A stretch of 64,000 nt of DNA from Microbacterium salitolerans (GCF_019720895.1 NZ_JAHKSH010000004.1:434001-498000); one strand, 5' to 3'. Positions 8,206 to 17,675 are shown, counted from the first letter of the stretch. The notes: generated by a model not told the origin, from the letters alone. Made by a program: numbers and translations.

Positions 8206-8865
8206 ATGGACACTTCGCAGGTGCTCAGCAAGTCGGAGCGTGCGTACGCGTGGCTCGTGGAACGCATCTCGACGCGCGAGTTCGGGCCGGGCTACCGGCT
8301 CGTGCTCGGGGACCTCGCCCGCGACCTCGATATGAGCGTCGTCCCCGTGCGCGAGGCCATCCGCCGCCTCGAGGCCGAGGGGCTCGTGACCTACGAGCGC
8401 AACGTCGGCGCGCGCGTCGCCCTCGCGGATCCGAACGAGTACGTCTGGGCGATGCAGACGCTGGGCGTGCTCGAGGGCGCGGCGATGGCCCTCGCGGCAC
8501 CGCACCTCGGTGACGACGCGCTCGACCAGGCCGATGTCGTCAACGGCCGCATGCGCGACCTGCTCTCGCACTTCGATCCGCACCGGTTCACCGTGCTGAA
8601 CGAGCGCTTCCACACGATCCTCTTCGAGGCGTGCCCCAACCCGCATCTGCTCGAGCTCGTGCGGCGCGGATGGTCCCGCCTCAACAACGTGCGCGACTCG
8701 ACGTTCGCGTTCGTGCCCGGCCGCGCCGAGGCCTCCGTCGACGAGCACGACGGGATCCTGGCCCTCGCCCGCGCGGGCGCGGACCCGATCGAGATCGAGA
8801 CGGCCGCCCGCGAGCACCGCTGGCGCACGATGAACGCCTATCTCGACGACCGCGACTCCCGCTGA
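8206..8865 (+). CDS. GntR-family (FCD domain) transcriptional regulator
   Basis: A 219-residue protein with an N-terminal winged helix-turn-helix (about residues 8-72; LGDLARDLDMSVVPVREAIRRLEAEG) and a helical FCD domain with possible metal-binding histidines (NERFHTIL, DEHDGIL, REHRWRT). It starts four bases after the preceding stop, inside the homoprotocatechuate operon. It probably represses the operon until a pathway intermediate binds. The start ATG 8206 is chosen because upstream codons would lie inside the previous gene. Confidence 0.9.
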   Translation: MDTSQVLSKSERAYAWLVERISTREFGPGYRLVLGDLARDLDMSVVPVREAIRRLEAEGLVTYERNVGARVALADPNEYVWAMQTLGVLEGAAMALAAPHLGDDALDQADVVNGRMRDLLSHFDPHRFTVLNERFHTILFEACPNPHLLELVRRGWSRLNNVRDSTFAFVPGRAEASVDEHDGILALARAGADPIEIETAAREHRWRTMNAYLDDRDSR

Positions 8866-8904
8866 CCTTCCGCCCCACCATCCCCGATGACGAGGAGACA
8901 CGTC

Positions 8905-10407
8905 ATGACCGACCACCAGCGCACGCTGCCGCAGGGCCTGCCCGAGCGGATCCAGCACTACATCGGCGGCCGATTCGTCGACTCGATCGACGGCGACACG
9001 TTCGATGTGCTCGACCCCGTCACGAACAGGACCTACATCCAGGCCGCCGCCGGCAAGAAGGCCGATGTCGAGGCCGCCGTCGCCGCCGCGAAGACGGCCT
9101 TCGAGGAGGGCCCCTGGCCCCGGATGCTCCCCCGCGAGCGCTCGCGCGTCCTGCACCGGATCGCCGACATCGTCGAGTCGCGCGACCAGCAGCTCGCCCA
9201 GATGGAGTCGTTCGACTCGGGCCTGCCGATCACGCAGGCCACGGGCCAGGCCCGCCGCGCCGCCGAGAACTTCCGGTTCTTCGCCGACCTGATCGTCGCG
9301 CAGTCCGACGACACGTTCAAGGTGCCCGGCCGCCAGATCAACTATGTCAACCGCAAGCCGATCGGCGTCGCGGGCCTCATCACGCCGTGGAACACGCCGT
9401 TCATGCTCGAGTCCTGGAAGCTCGGCCCCGCGATCGCGACGGGCAACACCGTCGTGCTGAAGCCGGCCGAGTTCACGCCGCTGTCGGCCCAGCTCTGGGC
9501 GGGCATCTTCGAAGAGGCCGGCCTCCCCGAGGGCGTGTTCAACCTCGTCAACGGCCTGGGCGAGGACGCGGGCGACGCTCTCGTGAAGCACCCCGATGTG
9601 CCGCTCATCTCGTTCACGGGCGAGTCGAAGACGGGCGAGCTCATCTTCGCCAATGCGGCCCCGTACCTGAAGGGCCTCTCGATGGAGCTCGGCGGCAAGT
9701 CGCCCGCCATCGTCTTCGCCGACGCCGACCTCGACGCCGCGATCGACGCGTGCGTCTTCGGCGTCTTCTCGCTCAACGGCGAGCGCTGCACGGCCGGGTC
9801 GCGCATCCTCGTCCAGCGCGACGTCTACGACGAGTTCGTCGAGCGATACGCGGCGCAGGCGAAGCGCGTGCGGGTCGGCTATCCCGACGACCCCGCGACC
9901 GAGGTCGGCGCCCTCGTGCACCCCGAGCACTACGACAAGGTCATGAGCTACGTCGAGATCGGCAAGGGCGAGGGACGCCTCGTCGCCGGCGGCGGCCGCC
10001 CCGAGGGCTTCGACGAGGGCAACTTCGTCTCGCCGACGGTGTTCGCCGACGTCTCGCCGGACGCCCGCATCTTCCAGGAGGAGATCTTCGGACCCGTCGT
10101 CGCGATCACGCCGTTCGACACGGAGGAGGAGGCCCTCGCTCTCGCGAACGACACGCGCTACGGCCTCGCCGCCTACCTCTGGACGAACGATCTGAAGCGC
10201 GCACACAACGTCGCGCAGTCGATCGAAGCCGGAATGGTGTGGCTCAACTCGAACAACGTGCGCGACCTGCGCACCCCGTTCGGCGGCGTCAAGGCCTCGG
10301 GTCTCGGCCACGAGGGCGGCTACCGTTCGATCGACTTCTACACCGACCAGCAGGCCGTGCACATCACGCTCGGCGCGGTGCACAACCCGAGCTTCGGCAA
10401 GGCCTGA
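8905..10407 (+). CDS. hpaE: 5-carboxymethyl-2-hydroxymuconate semialdehyde dehydrogenase
   Basis: A 500-residue NAD-dependent aldehyde dehydrogenase that oxidises the semialdehyde produced by ring cleavage of homoprotocatechuate. Typical elements are the oxyanion asparagine in TPWNTPF, the general base in MELGGKSP, and the catalytic cysteine in NGERCTAGSR (near residue 294). The C-terminal half has EEIFGPVVAITPF. The ATG at 8905 has a GAGGAGA ribosome site just upstream; an in-frame ATG at 8887 lacks one. Its place directly before hpaD supports the specific substrate. Confidence 0.92.
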   Translation: MTDHQRTLPQGLPERIQHYIGGRFVDSIDGDTFDVLDPVTNRTYIQAAAGKKADVEAAVAAAKTAFEEGPWPRMLPRERSRVLHRIADIVESRDQQLAQMESFDSGLPITQATGQARRAAENFRFFADLIVAQSDDTFKVPGRQINYVNRKPIGVAGLITPWNTPFMLESWKLGPAIATGNTVVLKPAEFTPLSAQLWAGIFEEAGLPEGVFNLVNGLGEDAGDALVKHPDVPLISFTGESKTGELIFANAAPYLKGLSMELGGKSPAIVFADADLDAAIDACVFGVFSLNGERCTAGSRILVQRDVYDEFVERYAAQAKRVRVGYPDDPATEVGALVHPEHYDKVMSYVEIGKGEGRLVAGGGRPEGFDEGNFVSPTVFADVSPDARIFQEEIFGPVVAITPFDTEEEALALANDTRYGLAAYLWTNDLKRAHNVAQSIEAGMVWLNSNNVRDLRTPFGGVKASGLGHEGGYRSIDFYTDQQAVHITLGAVHNPSFGKA

Positions 10408-10436
10408 CCCCCACGACAGAGAGCAAGGACGCTGAC

Positions 10437-11615
10437 ATGACGACTGATTCCCAGCCGACCGACCGCCGCGGGACGAAGACCTCGTCGGGCTTCTTCGTGT
10501 CGCAGGAGGCTCCCATCCACGCCGCCGACGCCGTGACGACACCGCAGGCGCCCGCCCCCGACATCCTTCGGTGCGCGTACATGGATCTCGTCGTGACGGA
10601 TCTCGCGGCGAGCCGCGCGTTCTACGTCGACATCCTCGGCCTGCACGTCACCGAGGAGGACGACGAGGCCGTCTACCTCCGCTCGACGGAGGAGTTCATC
10701 CACCACAACCTCGTGCTCCGCAAGGGCCCGATCGCGGGCGTCGCCGCATTCTCTTACCGCGTGCGCACCCCCGAGGACCTCGACAGGGCCGTCGCCTTCT
10801 ACGAGGAGCTCGGCTGCCGGGTGATCCGCCGCACCGACGGCTTCACGAAGGGCATCGGCGACTCCGTGCGCGTCGAGGATCCGCTCGGCTTCCCGTACGA
10901 GTTCTTCCACGCCGCCGACCACGTCGAGCGGCTGTCATGGCGCTACGACCTGCAGGGACCCGGCGAGCTCGTGCGCCTCGACCACTTCAACCAGGTCACG
11001 CCCGACGTGCCCCGCGCCGTGCGCCACTACCAGGACCTCGGTTTCCGCGTCACGGAGGACATCCAGGACGAGGCCGGCACCGTCTACGCCGCGTGGATGC
11101 GCCGCAAGCCGACCGTGCACGACACGGCCGCAACGGGCGGCGACGGCCCGCGCATGCACCACGTGGCCTTCGCGACCCACGAGAAGCACAACATCCTCGC
11201 GATCTGCGACAAGCTCGGCGCCCTGCGCCGCAGCGACATGATCGAGCGCGGCCCCGGCCGCCACGGGGTGTCGAACGCGTTCTACCTGTACCTGCGCGAC
11301 CCAGACGGCCACCGCGTCGAGGTGTACACGCAGGACTACTACACGGGCGACCCCGACAACCCGGTCGTCACATGGGACGTCCACGACAACCAGCGACGCG
11401 ACTTCTGGGGCAACCCGGTCGTCCCGAGCTGGTACACCGAGGCCTCCCTCGTGCTCGACCTCGACGGCAACCCGCAGCCCCTCGTCGCGCGCACCGACAG
11501 CAGCGAGATGGCGGTCACGATCGGCGCCGACGGCTTCTCGTACACGCGCGGGGACGATGACGAGGAGCTGCCCGACTGGAAGAAGGGCGAGTACAAGATG
11601 GGGCACCAGCTCTGA
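10437..11615 (+). CDS. hpaD: 3,4-dihydroxyphenylacetate 2,3-dioxygenase (VOC type)
   Basis: A 392-residue extradiol dioxygenase that opens the ring of homoprotocatechuate next to the diol. It resembles the well-studied Brevibacterium fuscum enzyme. With a constant offset of +28, the metal ligands H155, H214 and E267 map to H183, H242 and E295. The second-shell H200 and Y257 map to H228 and Y285. It consists of vicinal-oxygen-chelate modules (first about 46-160, second about 178-300). The extra N-terminal 28 residues form a polar, poorly conserved tail. It is followed by hpaH with a TGATG overlap. Confidence 0.96.
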   Translation: MTTDSQPTDRRGTKTSSGFFVSQEAPIHAADAVTTPQAPAPDILRCAYMDLVVTDLAASRAFYVDILGLHVTEEDDEAVYLRSTEEFIHHNLVLRKGPIAGVAAFSYRVRTPEDLDRAVAFYEELGCRVIRRTDGFTKGIGDSVRVEDPLGFPYEFFHAADHVERLSWRYDLQGPGELVRLDHFNQVTPDVPRAVRHYQDLGFRVTEDIQDEAGTVYAAWMRRKPTVHDTAATGGDGPRMHHVAFATHEKHNILAICDKLGALRRSDMIERGPGRHGVSNAFYLYLRDPDGHRVEVYTQDYYTGDPDNPVVTWDVHDNQRRDFWGNPVVPSWYTEASLVLDLDGNPQPLVARTDSSEMAVTIGADGFSYTRGDDDEELPDWKKGEYKMGHQL

Positions 11616-12403
11616 TGAGCCTCTCCTCCGCCCAGATCTCCGCGATCGCCGATGAGCTGGCCGCCGCGGAGCAGGACCGTACGATGATCCCGCTTCTCAC
11701 CCGGCGCTTCCCCGAGATGACGGTCGAGGACTCCTACGCGGTGCAGAACGAGTGGCGGCGCCGCGGCGTCGACGCCGGTCGCCGCCTCGTGGGACGCAAG
11801 ATCGGCCTGACGAGCAAGGTGATGCAGGCGGCGACCGGCATCAGCGAGCCCGACTACGGCGCGATCTTCGCCGACCAGGTGCACGAGAACGGCTCGGTCA
11901 TCGAGCACGCCCAGTACACGGGCGTGCGCATCGAGGTCGAGCTGGCTTTCGTGCTCGGGAAGCCGCTCGCGGGTCCGCACACGACGATCTTCGACGTCAT
12001 GCAGGCCACCGACTACGTGATCCCGTCCCTCGAGATCCTCTCGAGCCGTATCGAGATGGAGGGCCGCACGATCGTCGACACGATCAGCGACAACGCGGCC
12101 CTCGGCGGCATCGTCCTCGGCGGCAACCCGACGAGGCCGCACGACGTCGATCTCCGCTGGGTCTCCGCCCTGCTCTACCGCAACGAGACCATCGAGGAGT
12201 CGGGCGTGGCGGCCGCCGTGCTCAACCACCCCGCGATGGGCGTCGCGTGGCTCGCCGACAAGCTGTCGCAGCACGACGACCGTCTCGAGGCGGGCGAGAT
12301 CGTGCTCGCCGGATCCTTCACGCGCCCCATGTGGGTGCACCCGGGCGACACCGTGCTCGCCGACTACGGATCGATGGGAACCATCGCATGTCGCTTCGAG
12401 TGA
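11615..12403 (+). CDS. hpaH: 2-oxo-hept-4-ene-1,7-dioate hydratase
   Basis: A 262-residue member of the hydratase/decarboxylase family that adds water to 2-oxohept-4-ene-1,7-dioate late in homoprotocatechuate degradation. The core segments GRKIGLTSKVMQ and a metal-binding glutamate pair in RIEVELAFVLGKPL (E-x-E) are visible, plus SDNAALGGIVLGG. Its ATG shares a base with the hpaD stop. The next gene, hpaI, starts inside its 3' end. Confidence 0.94.
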   Translation: MSLSSAQISAIADELAAAEQDRTMIPLLTRRFPEMTVEDSYAVQNEWRRRGVDAGRRLVGRKIGLTSKVMQAATGISEPDYGAIFADQVHENGSVIEHAQYTGVRIEVELAFVLGKPLAGPHTTIFDVMQATDYVIPSLEILSSRIEMEGRTIVDTISDNAALGGIVLGGNPTRPHDVDLRWVSALLYRNETIEESGVAAAVLNHPAMGVAWLADKLSQHDDRLEAGEIVLAGSFTRPMWVHPGDTVLADYGSMGTIACRFE

Positions 12404-13188
12404 ACGGAACGCTGCGCCACCGGATCGCGGTGTCGGATCGCGCGATCTTCGGCGGGTGGGTGTGCTCGGGGTCCCCCGTCATGGCAGAGATCATGGCGGG
12501 ATCCGGGCTCGACTGGCTGATGATCGACATGGAGCACGGACCGAACACGCTCGAGAGCGTGCAGCTGCAGCTGCAGGTCGCGGCCGCCTACGACATCACG
12601 ACGGTCGTGCGAGTCCCCGCGAACGACGCCGTGTGGATCAAGCAGGTGCTCGACCTCGGCGCGCAGACGATCATGGTGCCCATGGTGGGATCCGGTGCCG
12701 AGGCCGAGGAGGCCGTCGCGCACGCGTCGTATCCGCCGCGCGGCCACCGCGGCATCGGCAACGCGCTCGCGCGGTCGGGCCGGTGGAACCGTGCCGGCGA
12801 CTACCTTCAGAACGCGACCGAGTACGTGTCGGTCATCGTGCAGATCGAATCGCTCGCGGGCGTCGAGCATGCCGAGGCGATCGGCGCCGTCGAAGGCGTC
12901 GACGGCGTCTTCGTCGGACCGAGCGATCTCGCGGCCTCGATGGGGCTCATCGGGCAGCAGACGCACCCCGACGTCATGGCCGCCGTGGCGCGCGCATTCG
13001 CGGGCGTGCAGGCGTCCGGCACCCCCGTGGGCGTCAACGCCTTCGTGCCGGAGACCGCGAGGGCCTACGTCGAGCAGGGCGCAGAGTTCGTCCTCGTCGG
13101 CGCAGACGTGTCGCTCGCGGCCCGCGGTGCGGAGGCACTGGCGACGACGTTCATCGACGACGACGGCACGCGGCGCGCGTCCTACTGA
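12388..13188 (+). CDS. hpaI: 4-hydroxy-2-oxoheptanedioate aldolase
   Basis: A 266-residue class II pyruvate aldolase (HpcH/HpaI family). It splits 4-hydroxy-2-oxoheptane-1,7-dioate into pyruvate and succinate semialdehyde. Family motifs are present: WLMIDMEHGPN, VRVPANDA, MVPMVGSGAEAEE and the metal-site QIES followed by VFVGPSDLAASMG. The start ATG 12388 lies 16 bases inside hpaH; GTG 12400, which overlaps the hpaH stop as GTGA, is an equally possible start. The succinate semialdehyde formed could be used by the dehydrogenase encoded just beyond, in convergent orientation. Confidence 0.94.
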   Translation: MSLRVNGTLRHRIAVSDRAIFGGWVCSGSPVMAEIMAGSGLDWLMIDMEHGPNTLESVQLQLQVAAAYDITTVVRVPANDAVWIKQVLDLGAQTIMVPMVGSGAEAEEAVAHASYPPRGHRGIGNALARSGRWNRAGDYLQNATEYVSVIVQIESLAGVEHAEAIGAVEGVDGVFVGPSDLAASMGLIGQQTHPDVMAAVARAFAGVQASGTPVGVNAFVPETARAYVEQGAEFVLVGADVSLAARGAEALATTFIDDDGTRRASY

Positions 13189-13200
13189 CGCGCGTCCGCC

Positions 13201-13264
13201 AACGCACACGAACCCTGCGGGCGCACATGATTTGTCATGTGCGCCCGCAGGGTTCGTGTGCGTT
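13201..13264. terminator. Very long perfect palindrome, bidirectional terminator
   Basis: Two perfectly complementary 30-base arms (13201-13230 and 13235-13264) around the loop TTTG lie between the convergent hpaI and aldehyde dehydrogenase genes. The position fits a bidirectional terminator. The stem is far longer than needed, which is unusual. Confidence 0.85.
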
Positions 13265-13270
13265 CGTGGG

Positions 13271-14632
13271 TCACGCCACGCGGACGAGCTTCTTGTTGAC
13301 GAACTCATCGGCCGCGAGCAGGCCGAGCTCACGCGAGGTGCCGCTGCGCTTGACCCCGCCGAACGGCAGCTCCGCGCTGTCGGCGAGGACGCAGTTGACG
13401 TAGACCATGCCGGCATCGATCTGGTCGGCGACGCGCTGCGCCTGCTCGGGGTCGGTCGTGAACACGTACGACCCGAGCCCGAATGGCGTGTCGTTCGCGA
13501 CGCGCACCGCCTCGGCCTCGTCGGCCACGCGATACACGACGCCGACCGGTCCGAACAGCTCCTCGCGGTAGGCATCCATCTCCGGCGTCACCCCCGTGAG
13601 CACCGTCGCCGGGAAGAACGCGCCCTCGCGCGCACCGCCAGCGGCGACCTGCGCGCCCTGCGCCACGGCCCGGTCGACCTGCTCCTCGAGCCGCTCCGCC
13701 GCCGCGAGCGAGGACAACGGCCCGAGCACGGTGTCCTCCGCCATCGGATCGCCCAGCTTCGCCGCGGCCATCGCGGCCGAGAACTTCTCGACGAACGCGT
13801 CGTACAGCGCGTCGATCACGAGGAAGCGCTTCGCCCCGTTGCATGCCTGGCCGTTGTTGTCGAGGCGCGCATCGACGGCGCTCTGCACCACGGCGTCGAG
13901 GTCGTCGGTCGACAGCACGAGGAACGGATCCGATCCGCCGAGCTCCAGCGCGACCTTCTTGAGGTGCTGGCCCGCAAGCGCCGCCACGGCGGACCCGGCG
14001 CGCTCGGACCCCGTGACCGAGACCCCTTGGACGCGCGGATCGGCGATGATCGTCGCCGCCTGCTCGTTCGTCGCGTAGACGTTGACGTACCCGCCCGCCG
14101 GTAGCCCTGCGGCGGCGTAGATCTCGGTGAGGATCGCGGCGGACTCCGGGCACTGCGGGGCGTGCTTCAGGATGATCGCGTTGCCGTTGATGAGGTTCGG
14201 GGCCGCGAAGCGCGCGACCTGGTAGGCGGGGAAGTTCCACGGCATGATGCCGAGCAGCACCCCGAGCGGCGCACGGCGCACGACGCCCGTCCCCTCGCCC
14301 ACGACGTCGATCGGCTGATCCGCGGTGATCTTCTCGGCGTTGTCGGCGTAGAACTCGATGATGTCGGCGGCGAAGTCGACCTCGCCCGTCGCGGCGTCGA
14401 GGGGCTTGCCCATCTCGCGCACGATCACCGCGGCGAGCTCGTCACGGCGCTCGCGGTGGAGCTCGGCGATGCGGCGCACGACGTGGGCGCGCTCTGCGAC
14501 GGGCGTCCCGCGCCAGGCGTCGAAGCCCCCCTGCGCTGCCGCGAGCGCCTCCTGGATGTCGGCGTCGGTCGCCGTCGGATAGGTCGAAACGGTCTCGCCC
14601 GTGGCGGGGTCGACGACTGCGTAGAGGTTCAT
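13271..14632 (-). CDS. NAD(P)-dependent succinate-semialdehyde dehydrogenase family protein
   Basis: A 453-residue aldehyde dehydrogenase with N133 (MPWNFP), E230 (ALELGGSDP) and the catalytic C264 (NNGQACNGAKR). The cysteine context and length match the short GabD-like subfamily. It is co-transcribed with an APC permease (ATGA overlap) and follows putrescine oxidase. It may therefore oxidise 4-aminobutanal, succinate semialdehyde, or both. It also faces hpaI, whose product is succinate semialdehyde. The exact aldehyde is uncertain. Confidence 0.88.
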   Translation of the reverse strand: MNLYAVVDPATGETVSTYPTATDADIQEALAAAQGGFDAWRGTPVAERAHVVRRIAELHRERRDELAAVIVREMGKPLDAATGEVDFAADIIEFYADNAEKITADQPIDVVGEGTGVVRRAPLGVLLGIMPWNFPAYQVARFAAPNLINGNAIILKHAPQCPESAAILTEIYAAAGLPAGGYVNVYATNEQAATIIADPRVQGVSVTGSERAGSAVAALAGQHLKKVALELGGSDPFLVLSTDDLDAVVQSAVDARLDNNGQACNGAKRFLVIDALYDAFVEKFSAAMAAAKLGDPMAEDTVLGPLSSLAAAERLEEQVDRAVAQGAQVAAGGAREGAFFPATVLTGVTPEMDAYREELFGPVGVVYRVADEAEAVRVANDTPFGLGSYVFTTDPEQAQRVADQIDAGMVYVNCVLADSAELPFGGVKRSGTSRELGLLAADEFVNKKLVRVA

Positions 14633-16203
14633 CGTGTCGCTTTCTCGCTCTCTGCTGCGTGGATGGCAAGCACCTTGCCGCGGAAGAAGTCGGGCTGCCG
14701 GATCGCCATGACGACCATGACCACGACGCCGATGCCGATGATCAGGATCCCGAGCAGTCCGACGATGCCGATCCCCGCGATGTGCTCACCGGAGCCGTAG
14801 GCCGGGTTCAGCGCGTCCCGGATCGTCAGGACGAACATCGCCAGGAGGATGATCCCGCCGACGAGCGGCGCGAGGAGCTTGAAGACGAAGGAGCGCGCGG
14901 AGTCGAACCACTGGCGGCGGAAATACCAGACGCACGCGAACGCCGTCAGCCCGTAGTAGAAGCACACCATCATGCCGAGCGTGAGGATGGTGTCCCACAG
15001 CACGTTCTCGCTGACGAAGCGCATGATCGCGTAGAAGCCGCCGGCGACCGAGACCGACACGACGATCGCGAAGGCAGGCGTCTTGTGCGTGGTGTTCACC
15101 GTGTCGAATCGCGCCGGCAGTGCCTTGAAGTGCCCCATCGCAAGCAGCGTGCGGGCCGGCCCGATGATGGTCGACTGCAGCGAGGACACCGAGCTGAGCA
15201 GCACCGCGAGCGAGATGAGGAAGGCGAACGGTCCGAGGATCGAGTCGGCGAGGCCGAAGAACACGTTCTGGACGACGCCGTCGTGCAGGAGCCCGCCCTC
15301 GCTGTCTCCGACGCCCGCGTACATCGTCAGCGCGACCGCGAGGAACAGGTACAGCAGGCCGACGATCGACACGGTCAGGGTCGCCGCCCGACCCGGCGTG
15401 CGGGACGGGTCGATCGTCTCCTCGTTCATCGTGAGGACGACGTCCCATCCCCAGAAGATGAAGATCGACACCGAGAGCCCGGCGACGACCGCGGAGAGGC
15501 CGCCCGCAGTGAACGGGTCGAACCAGGACCATTCGAAGGGAATCGCCGTGGCGACGCCGCCGGAGACCGCCTTGATGATGGCGATCGTCGCGAATGCGAG
15601 CAGGATGACGAGCTGGAAGCCGACGAGCACGGCCTGGAAGACCTTCGACTCCTTCATGTCGCGGAACGCGAGGTACGCCGCGCCCGTCATGAACAGCAGG
15701 CACACGGCGACGTTGATGACGGGGTTGTAGGTGAGGGCGGCGATCGCCGGATCCCCTGCCAGCTGCGAGATCAGGAGGAAGAAGAAGTCGACGGCGACGG
15801 CCGCGAGGTTCGACAGCACGAGCACTGTCGCGACGACGAGCCCCCACGACGCCATCCACCCCACCCAGGGCCCGAAGGCGCGTGTCGCCCAGGTGAAGGT
15901 GGTGCCGGAGTCGGGCATCGCCGAGTTGAGCTCGCGGTAGCCGAGCGCGACGAGGAGCATCGGGATGAGCCCCAGCAGGATGACGGCCGGTGCGTGCGTT
16001 CCGACCTCTGCGGCCGCTGGGCCCAGCGAGATCGTGAACGTGTACGCCGGGGCGACCGTGGAGACGCCGATGACCGTCGCTCCGAACAGCCCGACGGCTC
16101 CGACCGCGAGGCCCTTGCTCGAGATGATCTCGGTGATGAGGCCCGGCTGGGCTCCCGTCGAGCCGCTCACGGCGGTGCCGCGTCCTGGTGCGTTGTCGCT
16201 CAT
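14629..16203 (-). CDS. APC-family amino acid / polyamine permease
   Basis: A 524-residue protein with about 12-14 membrane segments and APC-family features. A G-rich first helix (AVGAVGLFGATVIGVSTVAPAY) is followed by the SGTTFTWATRAFGPWVGW segment of amino-acid/polyamine transporters. It sits between putrescine oxidase (upstream) and the dehydrogenase (downstream, ATGA overlap), so putrescine or GABA import is likely. Substrate is inferred from context only. Confidence 0.88.
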   Translation of the reverse strand: MSDNAPGRGTAVSGSTGAQPGLITEIISSKGLAVGAVGLFGATVIGVSTVAPAYTFTISLGPAAAEVGTHAPAVILLGLIPMLLVALGYRELNSAMPDSGTTFTWATRAFGPWVGWMASWGLVVATVLVLSNLAAVAVDFFFLLISQLAGDPAIAALTYNPVINVAVCLLFMTGAAYLAFRDMKESKVFQAVLVGFQLVILLAFATIAIIKAVSGGVATAIPFEWSWFDPFTAGGLSAVVAGLSVSIFIFWGWDVVLTMNEETIDPSRTPGRAATLTVSIVGLLYLFLAVALTMYAGVGDSEGGLLHDGVVQNVFFGLADSILGPFAFLISLAVLLSSVSSLQSTIIGPARTLLAMGHFKALPARFDTVNTTHKTPAFAIVVSVSVAGGFYAIMRFVSENVLWDTILTLGMMVCFYYGLTAFACVWYFRRQWFDSARSFVFKLLAPLVGGIILLAMFVLTIRDALNPAYGSGEHIAGIGIVGLLGILIIGIGVVVMVVMAIRQPDFFRGKVLAIHAAESEKATR

Positions 16204-16252
16204 GTGTCTTCCTTGACGATGAGGTGGTCGGGCTCGATCCGCCGCAGCGGGA

Positions 16253-17611
16253 TCAGGCGCCGATCTCCGTGATCAGATTCTGCGCCGTGAGCCGGCCCAT
16301 GCGGATGGCGCCGTCGACGTGCTGGAAGCCCGCGCCGGCGATGTCGCTGCAGGCGAAATGGATCGGGCCGACCGGTGTGCGCACGTCCGCGCCGTAGCGG
16401 TGGAGACCGCCGAGGTCGAAGCTCGCGGCGTACGCCCCGCGGGTCCACTCTTCGGTCCCCCAGTCGCTCTCGTAGTACACGACGGGATTCTTCGCCTCGG
16501 GACCGTAATACGCGGCGAGGGAGTCGAGGATCCGCTCGCGGCGCTCTTCCGCGGACAGCGCGAACACGCCGTCCGCGTCGATGTCGGAGACGAAGCCCAC
16601 GAGCGTGCCGCGCTCGTCGCCGTCATTCGTGTTGTCGTACGCCTCGTGGCACAGCTGGTAGGGGCTGAACACGGTTCCCGAGAGGCCCGCGTCGCGCCAG
16701 AACGGGCGGTCGTACACCGCGTGGACCTTGATGACGAAGCCCATCGAGAGGTGCTGGTGCATCTGGTGCTGCCGACGCGGCAGGGGCGGATCGAAGGTGA
16801 TCCGGCTGTACAGCACCGGCGCGTGCGCGAGCACGACGCGCTTCGCGCGGACCGTCATGCCGTCGCTCGTCACGACGACGCCGTTCTCGTCGTAGCGGAT
16901 CCGACGCACGGGCTGTTTCAGGTAGACGTCGTCGCCGACGCGCTCGGCGAGGCCCTCCGAGACGGCCTGCATGCCCTGGACGATGCGCTTGTCGAGGATG
17001 AAGTCGGCGTCGACGAGGTTCGAGAAGCTGCCGGCGCTCGATGCCATCAGCATGGCCTGCAGGATGGAGAAGGCGTGCGCGGGCTTCGTGAGCATTGCGG
17101 GACCGATGTAGAGCGCGATGTTGTCACGCGCCTCCTGGTCGTCGGTCTCGGCTGCGAGCCACGCGTCGAACGAGATCCGGTCGAGCTCCTCGGCGCGCGG
17201 GTGCTCCCACGGGCGCTCGGGGTCCATCTCGGCGGAGAGCGCGTCGAGCTTCGCGATGATCCGCACGAGCTCCGCCTCGGTCTCGGGCGCGACGGGGAAG
17301 ATGTCGCCGGTGAAGCGCGTGAGCTCTCCGGCCTTCGAGATGTAGAGGCTGTCGCCCTCGCGGTATCGGTCGAACGTGTCGAGTCCGAGCTCGTCGAGCG
17401 TCTCGAGCAGCGCGTCCTGATCGGGCGAGACCCACTGTCCGCCGATCTCGAGCCGCGCGCCGTCGACGTCGTCCGTCCAGGTGCGGCCTCCCACGCGATC
17501 CCGTGCCTCCAGGACGGCGACCGTGACGCCCTGTGCGGTCAGGTCGGCTGCCGCCCGCAGGCCGGTCGGTCCGGCGCCCACGATGGCGACGTCGCGTGTG
17601 ATCTCAGTCAT
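16253..17611 (-). CDS. puo: Flavin amine oxidase, probably putrescine oxidase
   Basis: A 452-residue FAD-dependent amine oxidase. It opens with the dinucleotide-binding motif VAIVGAGPTGLRAAADL, followed by LEARDRVGGRT and GGQWVSP. The C-terminal FAD-contacting segment is SDIAGAGFQHVDGAIRMGR. Actinobacterial enzymes of this subgroup oxidise putrescine to 4-aminobutanal with release of H2O2 and ammonia. Operon context with an APC permease and a semialdehyde dehydrogenase supports a putrescine-to-succinate route. The Lrp-type gene is divergent and likely regulates it. Confidence 0.85.
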   Translation of the reverse strand: MTEITRDVAIVGAGPTGLRAAADLTAQGVTVAVLEARDRVGGRTWTDDVDGARLEIGGQWVSPDQDALLETLDELGLDTFDRYREGDSLYISKAGELTRFTGDIFPVAPETEAELVRIIAKLDALSAEMDPERPWEHPRAEELDRISFDAWLAAETDDQEARDNIALYIGPAMLTKPAHAFSILQAMLMASSAGSFSNLVDADFILDKRIVQGMQAVSEGLAERVGDDVYLKQPVRRIRYDENGVVVTSDGMTVRAKRVVLAHAPVLYSRITFDPPLPRRQHQMHQHLSMGFVIKVHAVYDRPFWRDAGLSGTVFSPYQLCHEAYDNTNDGDERGTLVGFVSDIDADGVFALSAEERRERILDSLAAYYGPEAKNPVVYYESDWGTEEWTRGAYAASFDLGGLHRYGADVRTPVGPIHFACSDIAGAGFQHVDGAIRMGRLTAQNLITEIGA

Positions 17612-17675
17612 GTCCTACTCCTTCGCGGTGCGGCCCGGCGGGACCATTCCGCGAGCATAGGCGAGACCGAGCGCG

